Notes: generated by a model not told the origin, from the letters alone. A DNA stretch of 64,000 bases from JACQFZ01 sp045810625 (GCA_045810625.1 JBJMVQ010000027.1:62001-126000); one strand, 5' to 3'. Positions 28,602 through 37,820 are shown, counted from the stretch's first letter. Numbers and translations are program-made.

Positions 28602-30559
28602 CCTTCGTAGCGCTCGACGCCGCGCCCGATGCGGTAGTGCTTCATCTTTCGGTACAGCGTGTTGCGGCTCACTTTGAGCTGCTTCGCCGCAAGGCTGATG
28701 TTCCAGCGATTCTGTTCGATGACGCGCACGAGGGCTTCGTATTCCGCCTCCTTCAACGGGCTTTCGGCGGGCCGACTCAGGTGCGGCGTTTGCGGCGTCG
28801 GTTCGACCGAAGGGCTCGCCGAGTCGTTATACAGCTCGGCCGGTATGTCGCGCAGCTGTACGCAGCGGTCGTCGCAAAGCGCGATCATTATGCGCAGCGC
28901 TCCGCGCAACTGCCGGACGTTCCCGGGCCAAGCGTAGTTCTCGAGCCAGCGCAGCGCTTCGTCGCTGAAGCTGATCGGCTCGCCTGCGCTTTCGTCGCGC
29001 GCGAGACGCAGGATCAGCCGCCGGCGGTCCGTGCGCTCGCGTAGCGGCGGCAGCGACAGCACCAGACCCTGAAGCCGGTAATAGAGGTCCCTGCGGAACG
29101 CGCCTTCCCGCATCAGCGCCGGCAGGTCCTGATGCGTGGCGCTGACCACACGGACATCGACACTGAGCGTTGCTTCGCCGCCGAGCGGTACGACTTCCTT
29201 CTCCTCGAGGAGACGCAAGAGCCGGCTTTGCAGCCCAAGCGGCATGTCGCCGATCTCGTCGAAGAAGAGGGTGCCGCCGTTCGCCTGCAGGATCTTGCCG
29301 CGCCGTCCCTCGCGGCTGGCGCCCGTGAACGCGCCCGGCCGGTAGCCGAACAGCTCGCTCTCGATCAGCGTTTCCGGGATCGCGGCGCAGTTGATGACGA
29401 TGAAGGGTTTGTCGCGACGGTCGCTGGCCTCGTGTATCGCGCGCGCGAGCCGGCCCTTGCCGCTGCCGGTTTCGCCGAAAAGCAGAATCGGAATGTCCTT
29501 GTTCAGGACGCGCTTGGCGCGACGAATGTTCTCCGCCATGCGCGGATCGCCGAAATCGAGATCATCGAGCGGCGATCCCGGTGCGCGCACGGCCGGTTCG
29601 GTCGCGACCGGCGCCGTGCGGGCGGCGCGCGTCGGCGTCTTGTCCGGTTGTTGCACCAGCGCGAAGAAGCGACGGCCCTCGCGGAACTCGCGAATCGGCA
29701 GCGGATGCGACCCATTGGTCCACGCGCGCTGCAGCAGCGCGCCGACCGTGACGTTGAACACCTCCTCGATACGCCGCCCCAGCAGCTCCTTGGCCGACTC
29801 GTAGCCGAGTTGAAACAGGGCGCTGCGGTTGGCGGCGAGCACGCGCCCGTCGGTATCGAAGGCGACGGTCCCCTCACCGAGCGTGTGCACGAATTCCGGC
29901 CGGCTGTGGAAGCGAATCACGTATTCGCCGCTCAACGCATGCAACAGCAGGCGGTTCTCGAGCATCTGCGCGGCCATGTTGACGAGCACCATGGTGTGTT
30001 GCTGCGCCAGCTTCGAGCTGCCCGACGCATCGAGCACGGCGAGCAGCGCGCCGTGCGGATCGAAGATCGGCGCCGCCGAGCACGTCAGCCCGGCGTTGTG
30101 GAGGTAGAAGTGCTCGCGGTGATGCACGACGACGGGCTTCTGTTCGATCAGGCAGGTCCCCATGCCGTTCGTGCCCTGCTGCTTTTCGCTCCAGACGCCG
30201 CCGACGGTGAGCCCGCTGCGGCGCGCGAGATCGTCGAAGCTCGGATCGCCGATGAAGTGAACCACCACGCCGCTCGCGTCCGTCAGCATGACCGCGTAGC
30301 CGGAGCCGGTGATCTGCTGATACAGATTCGCCATTTCCGCCTGTGCGAAGGAGAGCAAGGGCCCGAGCCGCTCCTCGCGTTCGGCGAGATCGCTTCCGTT
30401 GAGGATCAAGGGTTCGCTCTCGCTCGACGGATCGAGGCGATAATCCCGCAAGCAGCGTTCCCACGAGCGCGTGATGATGCTGTTGACGGGCAGACCGTTG
30501 CGGCCGCCCTCGACTGCGGCGTGAACGAGTCTGGCGTGAGCACTGCCCGCTGTGATCAT
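28598..30559 (-). CDS. Sigma-54-dependent activator, AcoR type (GAF-PAS-AAA-Fis)
   Basis: 653 residues: GAF sensor (about 70-230), PAS-like segment (about 235-300), AAA+ domain with Walker A GETGSGKG near residue 360, the sigma-54 contact loop GAFTGA near 425 and Walker B FFDEIGDMP, then a Fis-type helix-turn-helix at the C terminus (WNISLAAKQLKVSRNTLYRKMKHYRI). AcoR-type activators sense small metabolites and switch on alcohol or aldehyde pathways. It leads the minus-strand cofactor operon through an ATGA overlap, and is divergent from the exported 111-residue protein, so it may control either side. I could not find a convincing -24/-12 sigma-54 promoter by eye. Confidence 0.92.
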   Translation of the reverse strand: MITAGSAHARLVHAAVEGGRNGLPVNSIITRSWERCLRDYRLDPSSESEPLILNGSDLAEREERLGPLLSFAQAEMANLYQQITGSGYAVMLTDASGVVVHFIGDPSFDDLARRSGLTVGGVWSEKQQGTNGMGTCLIEQKPVVVHHREHFYLHNAGLTCSAAPIFDPHGALLAVLDASGSSKLAQQHTMVLVNMAAQMLENRLLLHALSGEYVIRFHSRPEFVHTLGEGTVAFDTDGRVLAANRSALFQLGYESAKELLGRRIEEVFNVTVGALLQRAWTNGSHPLPIREFREGRRFFALVQQPDKTPTRAARTAPVATEPAVRAPGSPLDDLDFGDPRMAENIRRAKRVLNKDIPILLFGETGSGKGRLARAIHEASDRRDKPFIVINCAAIPETLIESELFGYRPGAFTGASREGRRGKILQANGGTLFFDEIGDMPLGLQSRLLRLLEEKEVVPLGGEATLSVDVRVVSATHQDLPALMREGAFRRDLYYRLQGLVLSLPPLRERTDRRRLILRLARDESAGEPISFSDEALRWLENYAWPGNVRQLRGALRIMIALCDDRCVQLRDIPAELYNDSASPSVEPTPQTPHLSRPAESPLKEAEYEALVRVIEQNRWNISLAAKQLKVSRNTLYRKMKHYRIGRGVERYEG

Positions 30560-30894
30560 CGGTCCTTCTCCGACGGCGCCAGGTGGCGGGTCGCGCGTTC
30601 GTGCGATAGCGGCCCGTGGGCTGTGGCAGTGAAACCTATTCTTAGGCTAAGACGGTGTAAGTGCAAGCAACGAGCGCCGGCGCGCACGTTCGCTTTCGCC
30701 GAAACGGCGAGACCCCACACTCGCGTCAGGGTCGCGCGCCGGGAACGTCGGTTTGCGCTCGCGAGCATCGTGCGTCTCCCGCGCTCGAATCTCTACGTAC
30801 ACATCGGTGCGATTCTCGCGCCGATTGGTCCGGCGATGTGGCTTGTCATAACATGTCGTCATTCGACATTCAGCGCGCACTCAAGGAGACCGAT
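30560..30894. promoter_or_regulatory. Divergent promoter region with inverted repeat at 30853-30869
   Basis: 335 bases between divergent genes. ATGTCG-TCATT-CGACAT (6-bp arms, five-base spacer) lies 26 bases before the downstream ATG and is a candidate operator. AAGGAGA at about 30883 is the ribosome site of the exported protein. Short frames in the rest look like noise. Confidence 0.45.
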
Positions 30895-31230
30895 ATGATC
30901 CGTTCGTCAACGGCGGCGCTGGGACTCCTGCTTGCGAGTCCGATCTGGGCCAACGACTATCCAACCGCGGATCGCGTGGAGTACGTTCTGGAGTGCTTGT
31001 ACGACCATGGCGGGAAGCAGGAATACGTTTACAAATGTTCCTGTGTCATCGACGAAGTCGCGAAAGCGTTGCCCTATGACGAATACCTGGAAGTCTCTAC
31101 GGCCGCTCGCTATCAAACGTTGGGCGGCGATCGCGGCGGCGAGTTTCGCGATCCGGAAGCGGTGAAAGACGCCGTGAAAAAGTATCGCGAGCTTCAGACT
31201 CAATCCAAGCAGCAGTGCGGAATCAAGTAA
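30895..31230 (+). CDS. Small exported cysteine-containing protein of unknown function
   Basis: 111 residues from ATG 30895, which has AAGGAGA 7 bases upstream (the frame extends to 30661 but lacks a better start). MIRSSTAALGLLLASPIWA is a signal peptide, leaving a mature protein of about 92 residues with four cysteines (LECLYDHGG, KCSC, QQCGIK) and an acidic, Tyr-rich helical middle (DEVAKALPYDEYLEVS). Presumably periplasmic, with disulfides or a metal/haem partner. It has no CxxCH. Position between the C1-cofactor operon and the methanol dehydrogenase genes suggests a role in methanol oxidation; I recognise no family. Confidence 0.75.
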   Translation: MIRSSTAALGLLLASPIWANDYPTADRVEYVLECLYDHGGKQEYVYKCSCVIDEVAKALPYDEYLEVSTAARYQTLGGDRGGEFRDPEAVKDAVKKYRELQTQSKQQCGIK

Positions 31231-31439
31231 GTGCCGGCCTCGCCGTTCTTGTTCGCAAACTGGCGGCCGGCGGGTCGGTGATAACCATCGCGCGTCACCG
31301 CCGCGGACGCGGAGGTTTTCGATGAAGTACTTTGGTTGGCGTCTTTTGTGTACCTGGCGTTACCGAACGCTCGCCTTAGTCGTTAGCGAATAACAGCATG
31401 GAACGGCATGGCGCACGACCCTTGTCTCGATTTCTTCGC

Positions 31440-31475
31440 TTTTCCTCCGTGTCCTTTGCGTCCTCTGCGGTCGGC
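31440..31475. repeat. Copy of the dispersed CCGCAGAGGACGC repeat
   Basis: CCTCCGTGTCCTTTGCGTCC followed by TCTGCGG at about 31445-31472 is the reverse complement of the motif seen at 7613-7629 and 7817-7829. The surrounding 31231-31482 gap holds no gene. Confidence 0.5.
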
Positions 31476-31482
31476 TTTAATG

Positions 31483-32280
31483 TTAAAAGCTTGCCCGCTC
31501 GCGGTTTTTCGCCTGCGCCAGCCCCTTTGCCGCATCGAGCCCCTTGGCGCCCTTGAAGTTGGCGCCGGCCAGATCGGCGCCCGTCAGGTCGGCTCCGGTC
31601 AGCTCGGCGCCGGTGAGATCGGCACCCGAAAGATCGGCGTAGGACAGGTTCGTGCGCGCGAGATTGGCATTCGTGAGGTTGGCGAACGCCAGCACCGCGC
31701 GGTTCGCATCGGCGCCGGAAAAATCGGCGCCCGTTAGATCGGCGCTCGAGAAGTCGTTGCGCATCTGTCCCATCGGTTGATTTTTGAGATCGACGCCGAG
31801 CTTGGCGTTGGCGAGCTTCGCACCGCGCAGATTCACGCGCGCGAGACGCGCAATGATGCGTGCGCCGGAAAGGTTCGCTCCCGCAAAATTCGGCGCCTCC
31901 GTCGCCTGCACATCGACGCTCGGGTAGATCACCGGCGCGAACAGGCTGGCGTTCGAAAGATCGGCGTTGCTGAAGTCGGCGCGCATCAACCAGGCGGCAT
32001 CGAGATTGGCTCCGGTCAGGTTTGCGCCCGCCAAATTCGCGCCCACCAGCTTCGTTCCGAACAGGTTGGCGCGCGCGAGACTCGCGCGCTTGAAGTCGAT
32101 CCGGCTCAAATCGAGCTCCGAGAGATTCCTGCCCGCCAGATCGGCGGGGCGATCGCCGGAAGCGGCGGCGAGGAGATTGCGGACTTCGTCGGCGGTCACG
32201 TCAGCCGCAAGTGTCGTCATCGGGAGCGATGCGGAAAGAAGTACGGCAAGACAGGCGGCGAACGAGAAGCGTGAAGGCAT
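31483..32280 (-). CDS. Exported pentapeptide-repeat protein
   Basis: 265 residues starting MPSRFSFAACLAVLL at ATG 32280; a signal peptide ends near LAAD (residue 26). After a short N-terminal helix (VTADEVRNLLAAASG) come two runs of A(D/N)LxX pentapeptides (about 50-100 and 135-255, e.g. GADLTGAELTGADLTGAD), expected to fold as a right-handed quadrilateral beta-helix, separated by a non-repeat loop near SVDVQATEAP. Exported pentapeptide proteins are less common than cytosolic ones. It is divergent from mxaR. The role is unknown, perhaps a scaffold in the periplasm near methanol dehydrogenase. The frame runs much further upstream but that part is unsupported. Confidence 0.85.
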   Translation of the reverse strand: MPSRFSFAACLAVLLSASLPMTTLAADVTADEVRNLLAAASGDRPADLAGRNLSELDLSRIDFKRASLARANLFGTKLVGANLAGANLTGANLDAAWLMRADFSNADLSNASLFAPVIYPSVDVQATEAPNFAGANLSGARIIARLARVNLRGAKLANAKLGVDLKNQPMGQMRNDFSSADLTGADFSGADANRAVLAFANLTNANLARTNLSYADLSGADLTGAELTGADLTGADLAGANFKGAKGLDAAKGLAQAKNRERASF

Positions 32281-32484
32281 GGAGGCGTGTCCTCGACGGC
32301 CAAAGTTTCTCAGCGACGTCTTAACGAAGTCGCGACGCCTATCGATTGTGGACCGTCCGCCGGTGCGTGGGAAGGCGAAGCCCGCATGAAGCGCGCGCGT
32401 ATTGCCCGTGTTACTTGCAGCCGGCCGCGCGACGCGGTCAGAATGCGTGACGCCTTCCCAGTGCGTTACTCCGGAGGATTCGCC

Positions 32485-33531
32485 GTGCCGGATCTCCTGT
32501 CCGACCGCGTTTTCGAACCCGACAGTATGCTCGCCGACTGGCACGAGCGCGCGCTCGCGCTCGAGACGGAGGTGGCGCGCGCGGTCGTCGGTCAGGAGCG
32601 CGTCATTCGCTTGCTGAACGTCGCGGCATTCGCGCGCGGTCATGTGCTGCTCGAGGGCGACGTCGGCGTCGGCAAGACAACGCTGCTGCGCGCGTTCGCC
32701 CGCGCCATCGGCGGCGGCTATCAGCGGGTCGAAGGCACCATCGACCTGATGCCGAACGACCTCGTCTACTACACCTACATCGACGAAGTGGGCAAGCCGC
32801 GCGTCGAGCCGGGTCCGCTCGTGCGCGAGAGCGAGGCGCTCGCCGTCTTTTTCTTCAACGAGATCAACCGCGCGCGGCCGCAAGTGCATTCACTGCTGCT
32901 GCGCGTAATGGCCGAGCGCAGTGTCCATGCGTTCAACCGCGATTACCATTTTCCGTACCTGCAAGTCGTCGCGGATCGCAATCGGGTCGAAAAAGAGGAG
33001 ACCTTCGAGATCGCGTCCGCGGCGCGCGACCGCTTTCTCATGGAGATCACGATCGAAGCGCCGGCCGGCCGGGACGCGCAGCGCGCGCTCGTCTTCGACC
33101 CGCGATTTCACGACATCGACGAGCTGATCGCGCGCGTGCGACCGGCGATCCTGCCGTTTCGCGAGTTGAACGCGATCGGCGGAGCGATTCAGGAGGCGAT
33201 CGCTTCGAGTCCCGCGCTCGAGCAATACGCGCTCAGCCTCTGGCAGGCGACACGCCGTCCGCAGGACTATGGCGTCCGCATCGACGACGTGGACATGGAG
33301 AATTTCGTGCTCGCCGGCGCGAGCCCGCGCGCCATGAGCATGCTCATGCGCGCCGCGCGCGTGGTCGCCTGGCTGGCGGGGCGCGCAAGCGTGGTGCCGG
33401 AAGACGTGCAATCCGTTTTGCACGAAGCGCTCGCGCACCGCATTTATTTTCAACCCGTGTACGAGCTGCGACGGGCACACCTCGCACGCGAGCTGATGCG
33501 CCAGATCGTGACGCGCGTGGCAGCCCCGTAA
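32485..33531 (+). CDS. mxaR: MoxR-type AAA ATPase MxaR
   Basis: 348 residues from GTG 32485, chosen because GGAGGA lies 6 bases upstream (the frame is open to 32287). MoxR AAA+ chaperone: Walker A EGDVGVGKTTLLRAFA near residue 55, Walker B-like VFFFNEINRARPQ near 115, sensor and lid regions following. In methylotrophs MxaR works with MxaS/A/C/K/L to activate methanol dehydrogenase, probably in metal insertion. Its stop overlaps the mxaS start (TAATG), opening a fully overlapping six-gene run. Confidence 0.92.
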   Translation: MPDLLSDRVFEPDSMLADWHERALALETEVARAVVGQERVIRLLNVAAFARGHVLLEGDVGVGKTTLLRAFARAIGGGYQRVEGTIDLMPNDLVYYTYIDEVGKPRVEPGPLVRESEALAVFFFNEINRARPQVHSLLLRVMAERSVHAFNRDYHFPYLQVVADRNRVEKEETFEIASAARDRFLMEITIEAPAGRDAQRALVFDPRFHDIDELIARVRPAILPFRELNAIGGAIQEAIASSPALEQYALSLWQATRRPQDYGVRIDDVDMENFVLAGASPRAMSMLMRAARVVAWLAGRASVVPEDVQSVLHEALAHRIYFQPVYELRRAHLARELMRQIVTRVAAP

Positions 33532-34397
33532 TGGAGTGGGAGTTCCACTACCGGATCGCGTGGCGCGTGCGCGCGCACTACCCCGGTCATCACCGCTCGG
33601 CGGCGGGCGGCGGCGGTTTCGAATTTCATTCGCACGCGCCGCTACTGGCCGCCGCCGATCCGCGCCGCCTTGACGTCCGCGCGAGCCTGCACGATCCGTT
33701 CGGGCAATGGGTCGTGCGCGTGCATCATCAGCGAAGCAGCGTTCCCGTGTACGTGCTCGCCGATCTTTCCGCATCGATGGGGTTTCAGGGGGCGCGCCGC
33801 AAGCTCGACGTGCTCGCCGATCTGGTTGCCGCCGCCGGCTATTCGGCCGGCCGGACCGGCGATCCGTTCGGTTTTGTCGGTTGTGACGAGCGGGTGCGGG
33901 CCGATTTGCTGCTGCCGTCGACGCGCGCGCGCGGCGCGGGGGCCGCGCTCGCCGACCGGCTCCGTAAGCTCCCGCTGACCGGCGTCGGCGCGGGCGGGCT
34001 GCTCGAGGCGCCGCGCTATCTCGGTAAGCAGCGCGCGCTCGTGCTACTCGCTTCCGATTTTCATTTCCCGCTCACACTCGTGCGCGAGCTGCGCGACCGG
34101 CTCGCGCGGCACGACGTTGTTCCGATCGTGATTTGGGACGCGCTCGAAGCGGCGGGGCCGGGCGACGGCCGCGGGCTGGCGCGGCTGCGCGACAGCGAGA
34201 GCGGCGCGGAGCGCACGCTCATCCTGCGCGCCTCCGTGCGCGCGCGGCTGGCCGCGGCGTATGCGCGGCGGCGCAACGAGCTGCGGGAGGCGTTGCAGCG
34301 TTTCGGGCGCGAGCCGTTTTTTCTGATCGGAAGTTTCGACGTCGATGCGCTCACGCGGTACTTCTTTCATGGCGCCGGAGCGGGCGGCGCGTCTTGA
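33531..34397 (+). CDS. mxaS: MxaS-like DUF58/VWA protein
   Basis: 288 residues, no membrane segment. Central DUF58/von Willebrand A-like fold with a MIDAS-type start VLADLSASMGF near residue 82 (DxSxS) and a later ALVLLASDFHF strand. MxaS proteins pair with the MoxR ATPase to deliver a client, by analogy with MoxR-DUF58 pairs. Starts on the last base of mxaR and runs 29 bases into mxaA. Confidence 0.88.
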   Translation: MEWEFHYRIAWRVRAHYPGHHRSAAGGGGFEFHSHAPLLAAADPRRLDVRASLHDPFGQWVVRVHHQRSSVPVYVLADLSASMGFQGARRKLDVLADLVAAAGYSAGRTGDPFGFVGCDERVRADLLLPSTRARGAGAALADRLRKLPLTGVGAGGLLEAPRYLGKQRALVLLASDFHFPLTLVRELRDRLARHDVVPIVIWDALEAAGPGDGRGLARLRDSESGAERTLILRASVRARLAAAYARRRNELREALQRFGREPFFLIGSFDVDALTRYFFHGAGAGGAS

Positions 34398-35283
34398 GCG
34401 CGCGCTCTGCGCGGCGTTGCTCCTCGCGTTGAGCGTGAGGGCGACGGCGGCGGCGCCGATCGAGATCGTCGATGTGCGCAATCCGCGCCCCGTGGGGCAT
34501 ACCATCGGCGACGTGCTCGAGCGCGTCGTCACCGTGGATGCCGGTGCCGGCTACGCGCTCGTGTCGTCGCGTCTGCCGGGCGCCGGCCGAATCGACGCGT
34601 TGCTCGAGGCGCGTGCGCCCGTGATCGACACCGCCGCGCGGCTCGGCGGCACGCGCTATACGATTCGGTTCGCGTACCAGATCATGGGGTCGCCGGAAAC
34701 CGTCACCACGTTGCTGCTCCCCGCGGTGACGCTGGCGTTCGAGCGCGGTGCGGCGCGGCACGACGAAACGTTTCCGGATTGGGCCGTGACGGCGGCGCCG
34801 CTCGCTCCGGCGCAGGTGCTCGGGCGCGCCGGCCTGGATGAGATGCTTCCCGATGCCGCTCCGCCCGCGATCGGCACGCGTCCGTTGGTGCTGCGTCTCG
34901 GCCTGTACGCGGCGGCCGCCGCGCTGATGCTGTTCTACCTTGCGTATCGCCGCTACGGCCTCGCCTGGCCGCAACGCCCCGGTCCGTTCGCGCGCGCCTA
35001 CCGCGATATCAAGGTGCTCGCAGGCCGGCAAGACGAAGCAACCTATCCCATGATGCTGCGCCGATTGCATCGCGCGTTCGATGAGAGCGCCGGGCGCAGC
35101 GTGTTCGCCGGCGAGCTCGCCGATTTCTTCGCGCGCCGCCCCGGCTTCGCGCCGATACGACCGCAAATCGAGCAGTTTTTCGCGGCGTCGCGCGCCGAGT
35201 TCTTCGGCGCCGCGCGCGCCGGCCGCGTCGATGCGGTCGCGCTCTGTCGCGAGTGCCGGCGGCGCGAGCGAGGTGGGCGGTGA
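34369..35283 (+). CDS. mxaA: MxaA-like methanol dehydrogenase maturation protein
   Basis: 304 residues from ATG 34369: signal peptide (ALCAALLLALSVRATAAA), a periplasmic beta-rich domain (about 28-180, IEIVDVRNPRPVGHTIGDVLERVV), a membrane segment (LGLYAAAAALMLFYLAYRRYGL near 190) and a cytoplasmic tail. MxaA is required for active calcium methanol dehydrogenase in Methylobacterium. Here the adjacent enzyme is XoxF. The start overlaps mxaS by 29 bases; it ends overlapping mxaC by GTGA. Confidence 0.82.
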   Translation: MAPERAARLERALCAALLLALSVRATAAAPIEIVDVRNPRPVGHTIGDVLERVVTVDAGAGYALVSSRLPGAGRIDALLEARAPVIDTAARLGGTRYTIRFAYQIMGSPETVTTLLLPAVTLAFERGAARHDETFPDWAVTAAPLAPAQVLGRAGLDEMLPDAAPPAIGTRPLVLRLGLYAAAAALMLFYLAYRRYGLAWPQRPGPFARAYRDIKVLAGRQDEATYPMMLRRLHRAFDESAGRSVFAGELADFFARRPGFAPIRPQIEQFFAASRAEFFGAARAGRVDAVALCRECRRRERGGR

Positions 35284-36281
35284 GCATCGCGTTCGCGCAG
35301 CCGTGGGCGCTCGTGTTCCTGCCGCTCGCGATCCTGCCGCTCCTGCGCCGGAGCGCGCACGCGCTCGGCTGCGCCTCGATCGCGCTGCTGCCGCGCGATC
35401 GGTTGTCGCAGGCGGCGGGTTGGGCGGTCCGTGTCGCGGGCGCGCTCGCCATCGCCGCCATCGTCGTCGCCGTGTCCGGTCCGTATCTTTCGGAGCAAAC
35501 CACCGAGCATTTGGGTCAAGGGGCGGAGATGGCGATCGTGCTCGATCGCAGCGCCAGCATGGATCAGCCGTTTTACCTCTCGGGCAATTACTCTCCGGTC
35601 GAAGCCGCGCGCCACGAGTCCAAAGCGTCGGTCGCGCGTCGGCTGCTGCAGGAGTTCGTGGCGCGGCGGCGCGAGGACAGCTTCGCCTTCATCCTCTTCA
35701 GCGCCTTTCCGATACAGGTGCTCGATTTCACGCAGCGTTACGAAGCGATCGAGGCCGCGATCGCCGGCAGCGGAATCGGACGCGGGTTGGGCGACACGGA
35801 CATCGGTCGCGCGTTGCTCGCCGGCGCTTCGCTCTTCAGCGATCGGCCGTACAACGCCTCGCGCGTGATATTGCTCGTGTCCGACGGCGGCGCGCATCTC
35901 GATCCGCAGACGCGTGCGCAGATTAGAAACATTTTCCGGCGCGAGCGCCTCTCGCTTTACTGGGTCTACCTGCGCTCGCACGGCAGTCCGGGGCTGCTCC
36001 CGGATCGCGCCGTCGGACCGACGATGAGCGATACCGTGCCCGAGCATTTCTTGCACGAGTTCTTCAGCGACCTGCCGACGCCGTATCGCGCCTACGAAGC
36101 GGAGAATCCACAGGCGGTGCAGCGGGCGATTGCGGATATCGCGCGCGTGGAACGGTACCCGATTCGCTACCGCGAAGTGAAGCCGCAGCGGGACTTGTCC
36201 ACGCCCGCGTACGGTCTCGCGCTCGCGGCGACGCTTCTGCTCGTGCTCGCGGCGACCGTTGAGATCCGCCGATGGACATGA
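35280..36281 (+). CDS. mxaC: MxaC-like membrane VWA protein
   Basis: 333 residues from GTG 35280, overlapping the mxaA stop. Two N-terminal membrane segments (residues about 5-22 and 48-70), a periplasmic von Willebrand A domain with MIDAS motif IVLDRSASMDQ near residue 85 and a later LLVSDGGAHLD, and a C-terminal membrane helix (LALAATLLLVLAATVEI). This BatA/B-like layout is typical of MxaC. Expected to act with MxaL and the MoxR ATPase on methanol dehydrogenase. Confidence 0.88.
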   Translation: MSIAFAQPWALVFLPLAILPLLRRSAHALGCASIALLPRDRLSQAAGWAVRVAGALAIAAIVVAVSGPYLSEQTTEHLGQGAEMAIVLDRSASMDQPFYLSGNYSPVEAARHESKASVARRLLQEFVARRREDSFAFILFSAFPIQVLDFTQRYEAIEAAIAGSGIGRGLGDTDIGRALLAGASLFSDRPYNASRVILLVSDGGAHLDPQTRAQIRNIFRRERLSLYWVYLRSHGSPGLLPDRAVGPTMSDTVPEHFLHEFFSDLPTPYRAYEAENPQAVQRAIADIARVERYPIRYREVKPQRDLSTPAYGLALAATLLLVLAATVEIRRWT

Positions 36282-36823
36282 AGCAGATTCGCCGACGTCG
36301 TTTTACGGCTGCAGCGCTCGCGGCGCTCGCGATTGCGGCGACCGTCGACGGCTGGCGGCTGACGCAGATAGACCGGTGGAACCGCGCCATTGCCGACGGC
36401 AGCGTCGTCGGCGCCCGCGGCCGGATGCCGGTGCAAGCGCAGTTCGCGCAGGCCTATTGGTTGGAGCGCCGCGGCGCGCACCAGGAAGCGCTCGCGCGCT
36501 ATCAGGCGCTGGAAGAGAACGCACCCGGCGACCTCGTGCGAACCGGCAAATACAACAGCGCGAATATTTATCTGCGCTGGGCGCGCGAATTGCGCGAGCA
36601 GGAAGGCGCACCGCCCGCGATGCCGCTGTTCGAGCTGGCGAAACAGACGTATCGCGATGTGCTGCGCGCGGCGCCGGAGCACTGGAGTGCGCGCTACAAC
36701 CTCGAGCGTGCGCTGCGGCTCTCCGGCGAATCGGACGAGGCGACGGTGTCCGATGCGCCGCCGCCGGTGCAGAGCGAGCGCGCCATCACGACGATGCGCG
36801 GCTTTACCTTGGGCTTGCCATGA
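36272..36823 (+). CDS. mxaK: MxaK-like protein
   Basis: 183 residues; one N-terminal membrane anchor (RFTAAALAALAIAATVDGW) and a periplasmic TPR-like helical domain (AQAYWLERRGAHQEALARYQALE, ..NSANIYLRWARE..). Starts at ATG 36272, overlapping mxaC by ten bases; ATG 36278 gives an ATGA overlap and is equally likely. Layout matches MxaK, which lies between mxaC and mxaL in methylotroph operons. Confidence 0.83.
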   Translation: MDMKQIRRRRFTAAALAALAIAATVDGWRLTQIDRWNRAIADGSVVGARGRMPVQAQFAQAYWLERRGAHQEALARYQALEENAPGDLVRTGKYNSANIYLRWARELREQEGAPPAMPLFELAKQTYRDVLRAAPEHWSARYNLERALRLSGESDEATVSDAPPPVQSERAITTMRGFTLGLP

Positions 36824-37803
36824 ACCGGATTCGTATCCCGGAGCGACTGGCGAATGTCGATGGCAAGGTGCTGGCGCTCTCGCTCGCCGCGGCCGTGCTG
36901 CTGGCGGCGCTATGGGGTCCGACGGCGCGGCTCGAGCGCCCGGTGTATCAGTACCTGTTCATACTCGACATCACGCAGAGCATGAACACGCTCGATTACA
37001 CGCGCGACGGCCGGCCGGTCAGCCGGTTGGCGTACGCAAAAGGCGCGATCCGGCAGGCGTTGGCGCGGCTGCCGTGCGGATCGCGGGTCGGTCTCGGCAT
37101 CTTCACCGAGCATCGCTCGATGGTGTTGATTGCGCCCGTCGAGGTGTGCGGGGCGTACACGGAGCTGACGACAACGCTCGCGCGTCTCGACTGGCGAATG
37201 GCGTGGGCCGGCGCCAGCGAAGTGGCGAAGGGCCTTTATTCGGCGCTGCGGCTCGCGCGCCAGATCGAGCCGCGGCCGACGGTGGTATTCGTTACCGACG
37301 GACACGAAGCGCCGCCGCTCGACCCAGCGCATCGCGCACCGCTTGCGGCCGAGGCGGGAGCGGTCGCGGGACTGATCGTCGGCACGGGAGGCTTCGCGCC
37401 CATGCGGATTCCGAAATACGACATGGCGGGCGATGCACTCGGTTACTGGTCGTCCGACGATGTCGTACAAAGCATCGGCGGCGGTCGCGGGCCGGCGAGT
37501 GCCGAGCATCTCTCTTCGCTCAGAGAGAGTTACTTGCAGTCGCTCGCACAGGAGGCCGGGCTGCACTATCGGCGGCTCGCGACGGCAGCCGATCTCGGTG
37601 AAGCGCTGACGGCGCGCGAGTGGACGCGTCCGATGGCGGTCAGCGTCGACTTGCGTCCGCTCCTCGGATGGCTCGCGCTCGCGTTTCTGATCGCGGCCTA
37701 CGCAACCGGGCGATCGTGGCCGTCACCATTTCCCGCAATGGCCGCGCGACTTTCGAGCCTGGCGTTACGCGTGCGTGCGCGCCGGCGAGCAGGCGCGGCG
37801 TGA
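36820..37803 (+). CDS. mxaL: MxaL-like membrane VWA protein
   Basis: 327 residues from ATG 36820 (ATGA overlap with mxaK). N-terminal membrane helix (LALSLAAAVLLAALWG), periplasmic von Willebrand A domain with MIDAS FILDITQSMNT (DxTxS) near residue 48 and VVFVTDGHE near 160, C-terminal membrane helix (LGWLALAFLIAAYATG). BatB-like partner of MxaC. Last gene of mxaRSACKL; xoxF starts 235 bases later. Confidence 0.88.
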   Translation: MNRIRIPERLANVDGKVLALSLAAAVLLAALWGPTARLERPVYQYLFILDITQSMNTLDYTRDGRPVSRLAYAKGAIRQALARLPCGSRVGLGIFTEHRSMVLIAPVEVCGAYTELTTTLARLDWRMAWAGASEVAKGLYSALRLARQIEPRPTVVFVTDGHEAPPLDPAHRAPLAAEAGAVAGLIVGTGGFAPMRIPKYDMAGDALGYWSSDDVVQSIGGGRGPASAEHLSSLRESYLQSLAQEAGLHYRRLATAADLGEALTAREWTRPMAVSVDLRPLLGWLALAFLIAAYATGRSWPSPFPAMAARLSSLALRVRARRRAGAA

Positions 37804-37820
37804 TCCCAATTTGGCCTGTT

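Noticed and set aside
32281..32889. Upstream extension of the pentapeptide protein to 468 codons
   Set aside because: The extension overlaps mxaR antisense and lacks a signal peptide; the internal ATG 32280 gives a proper exported protein.
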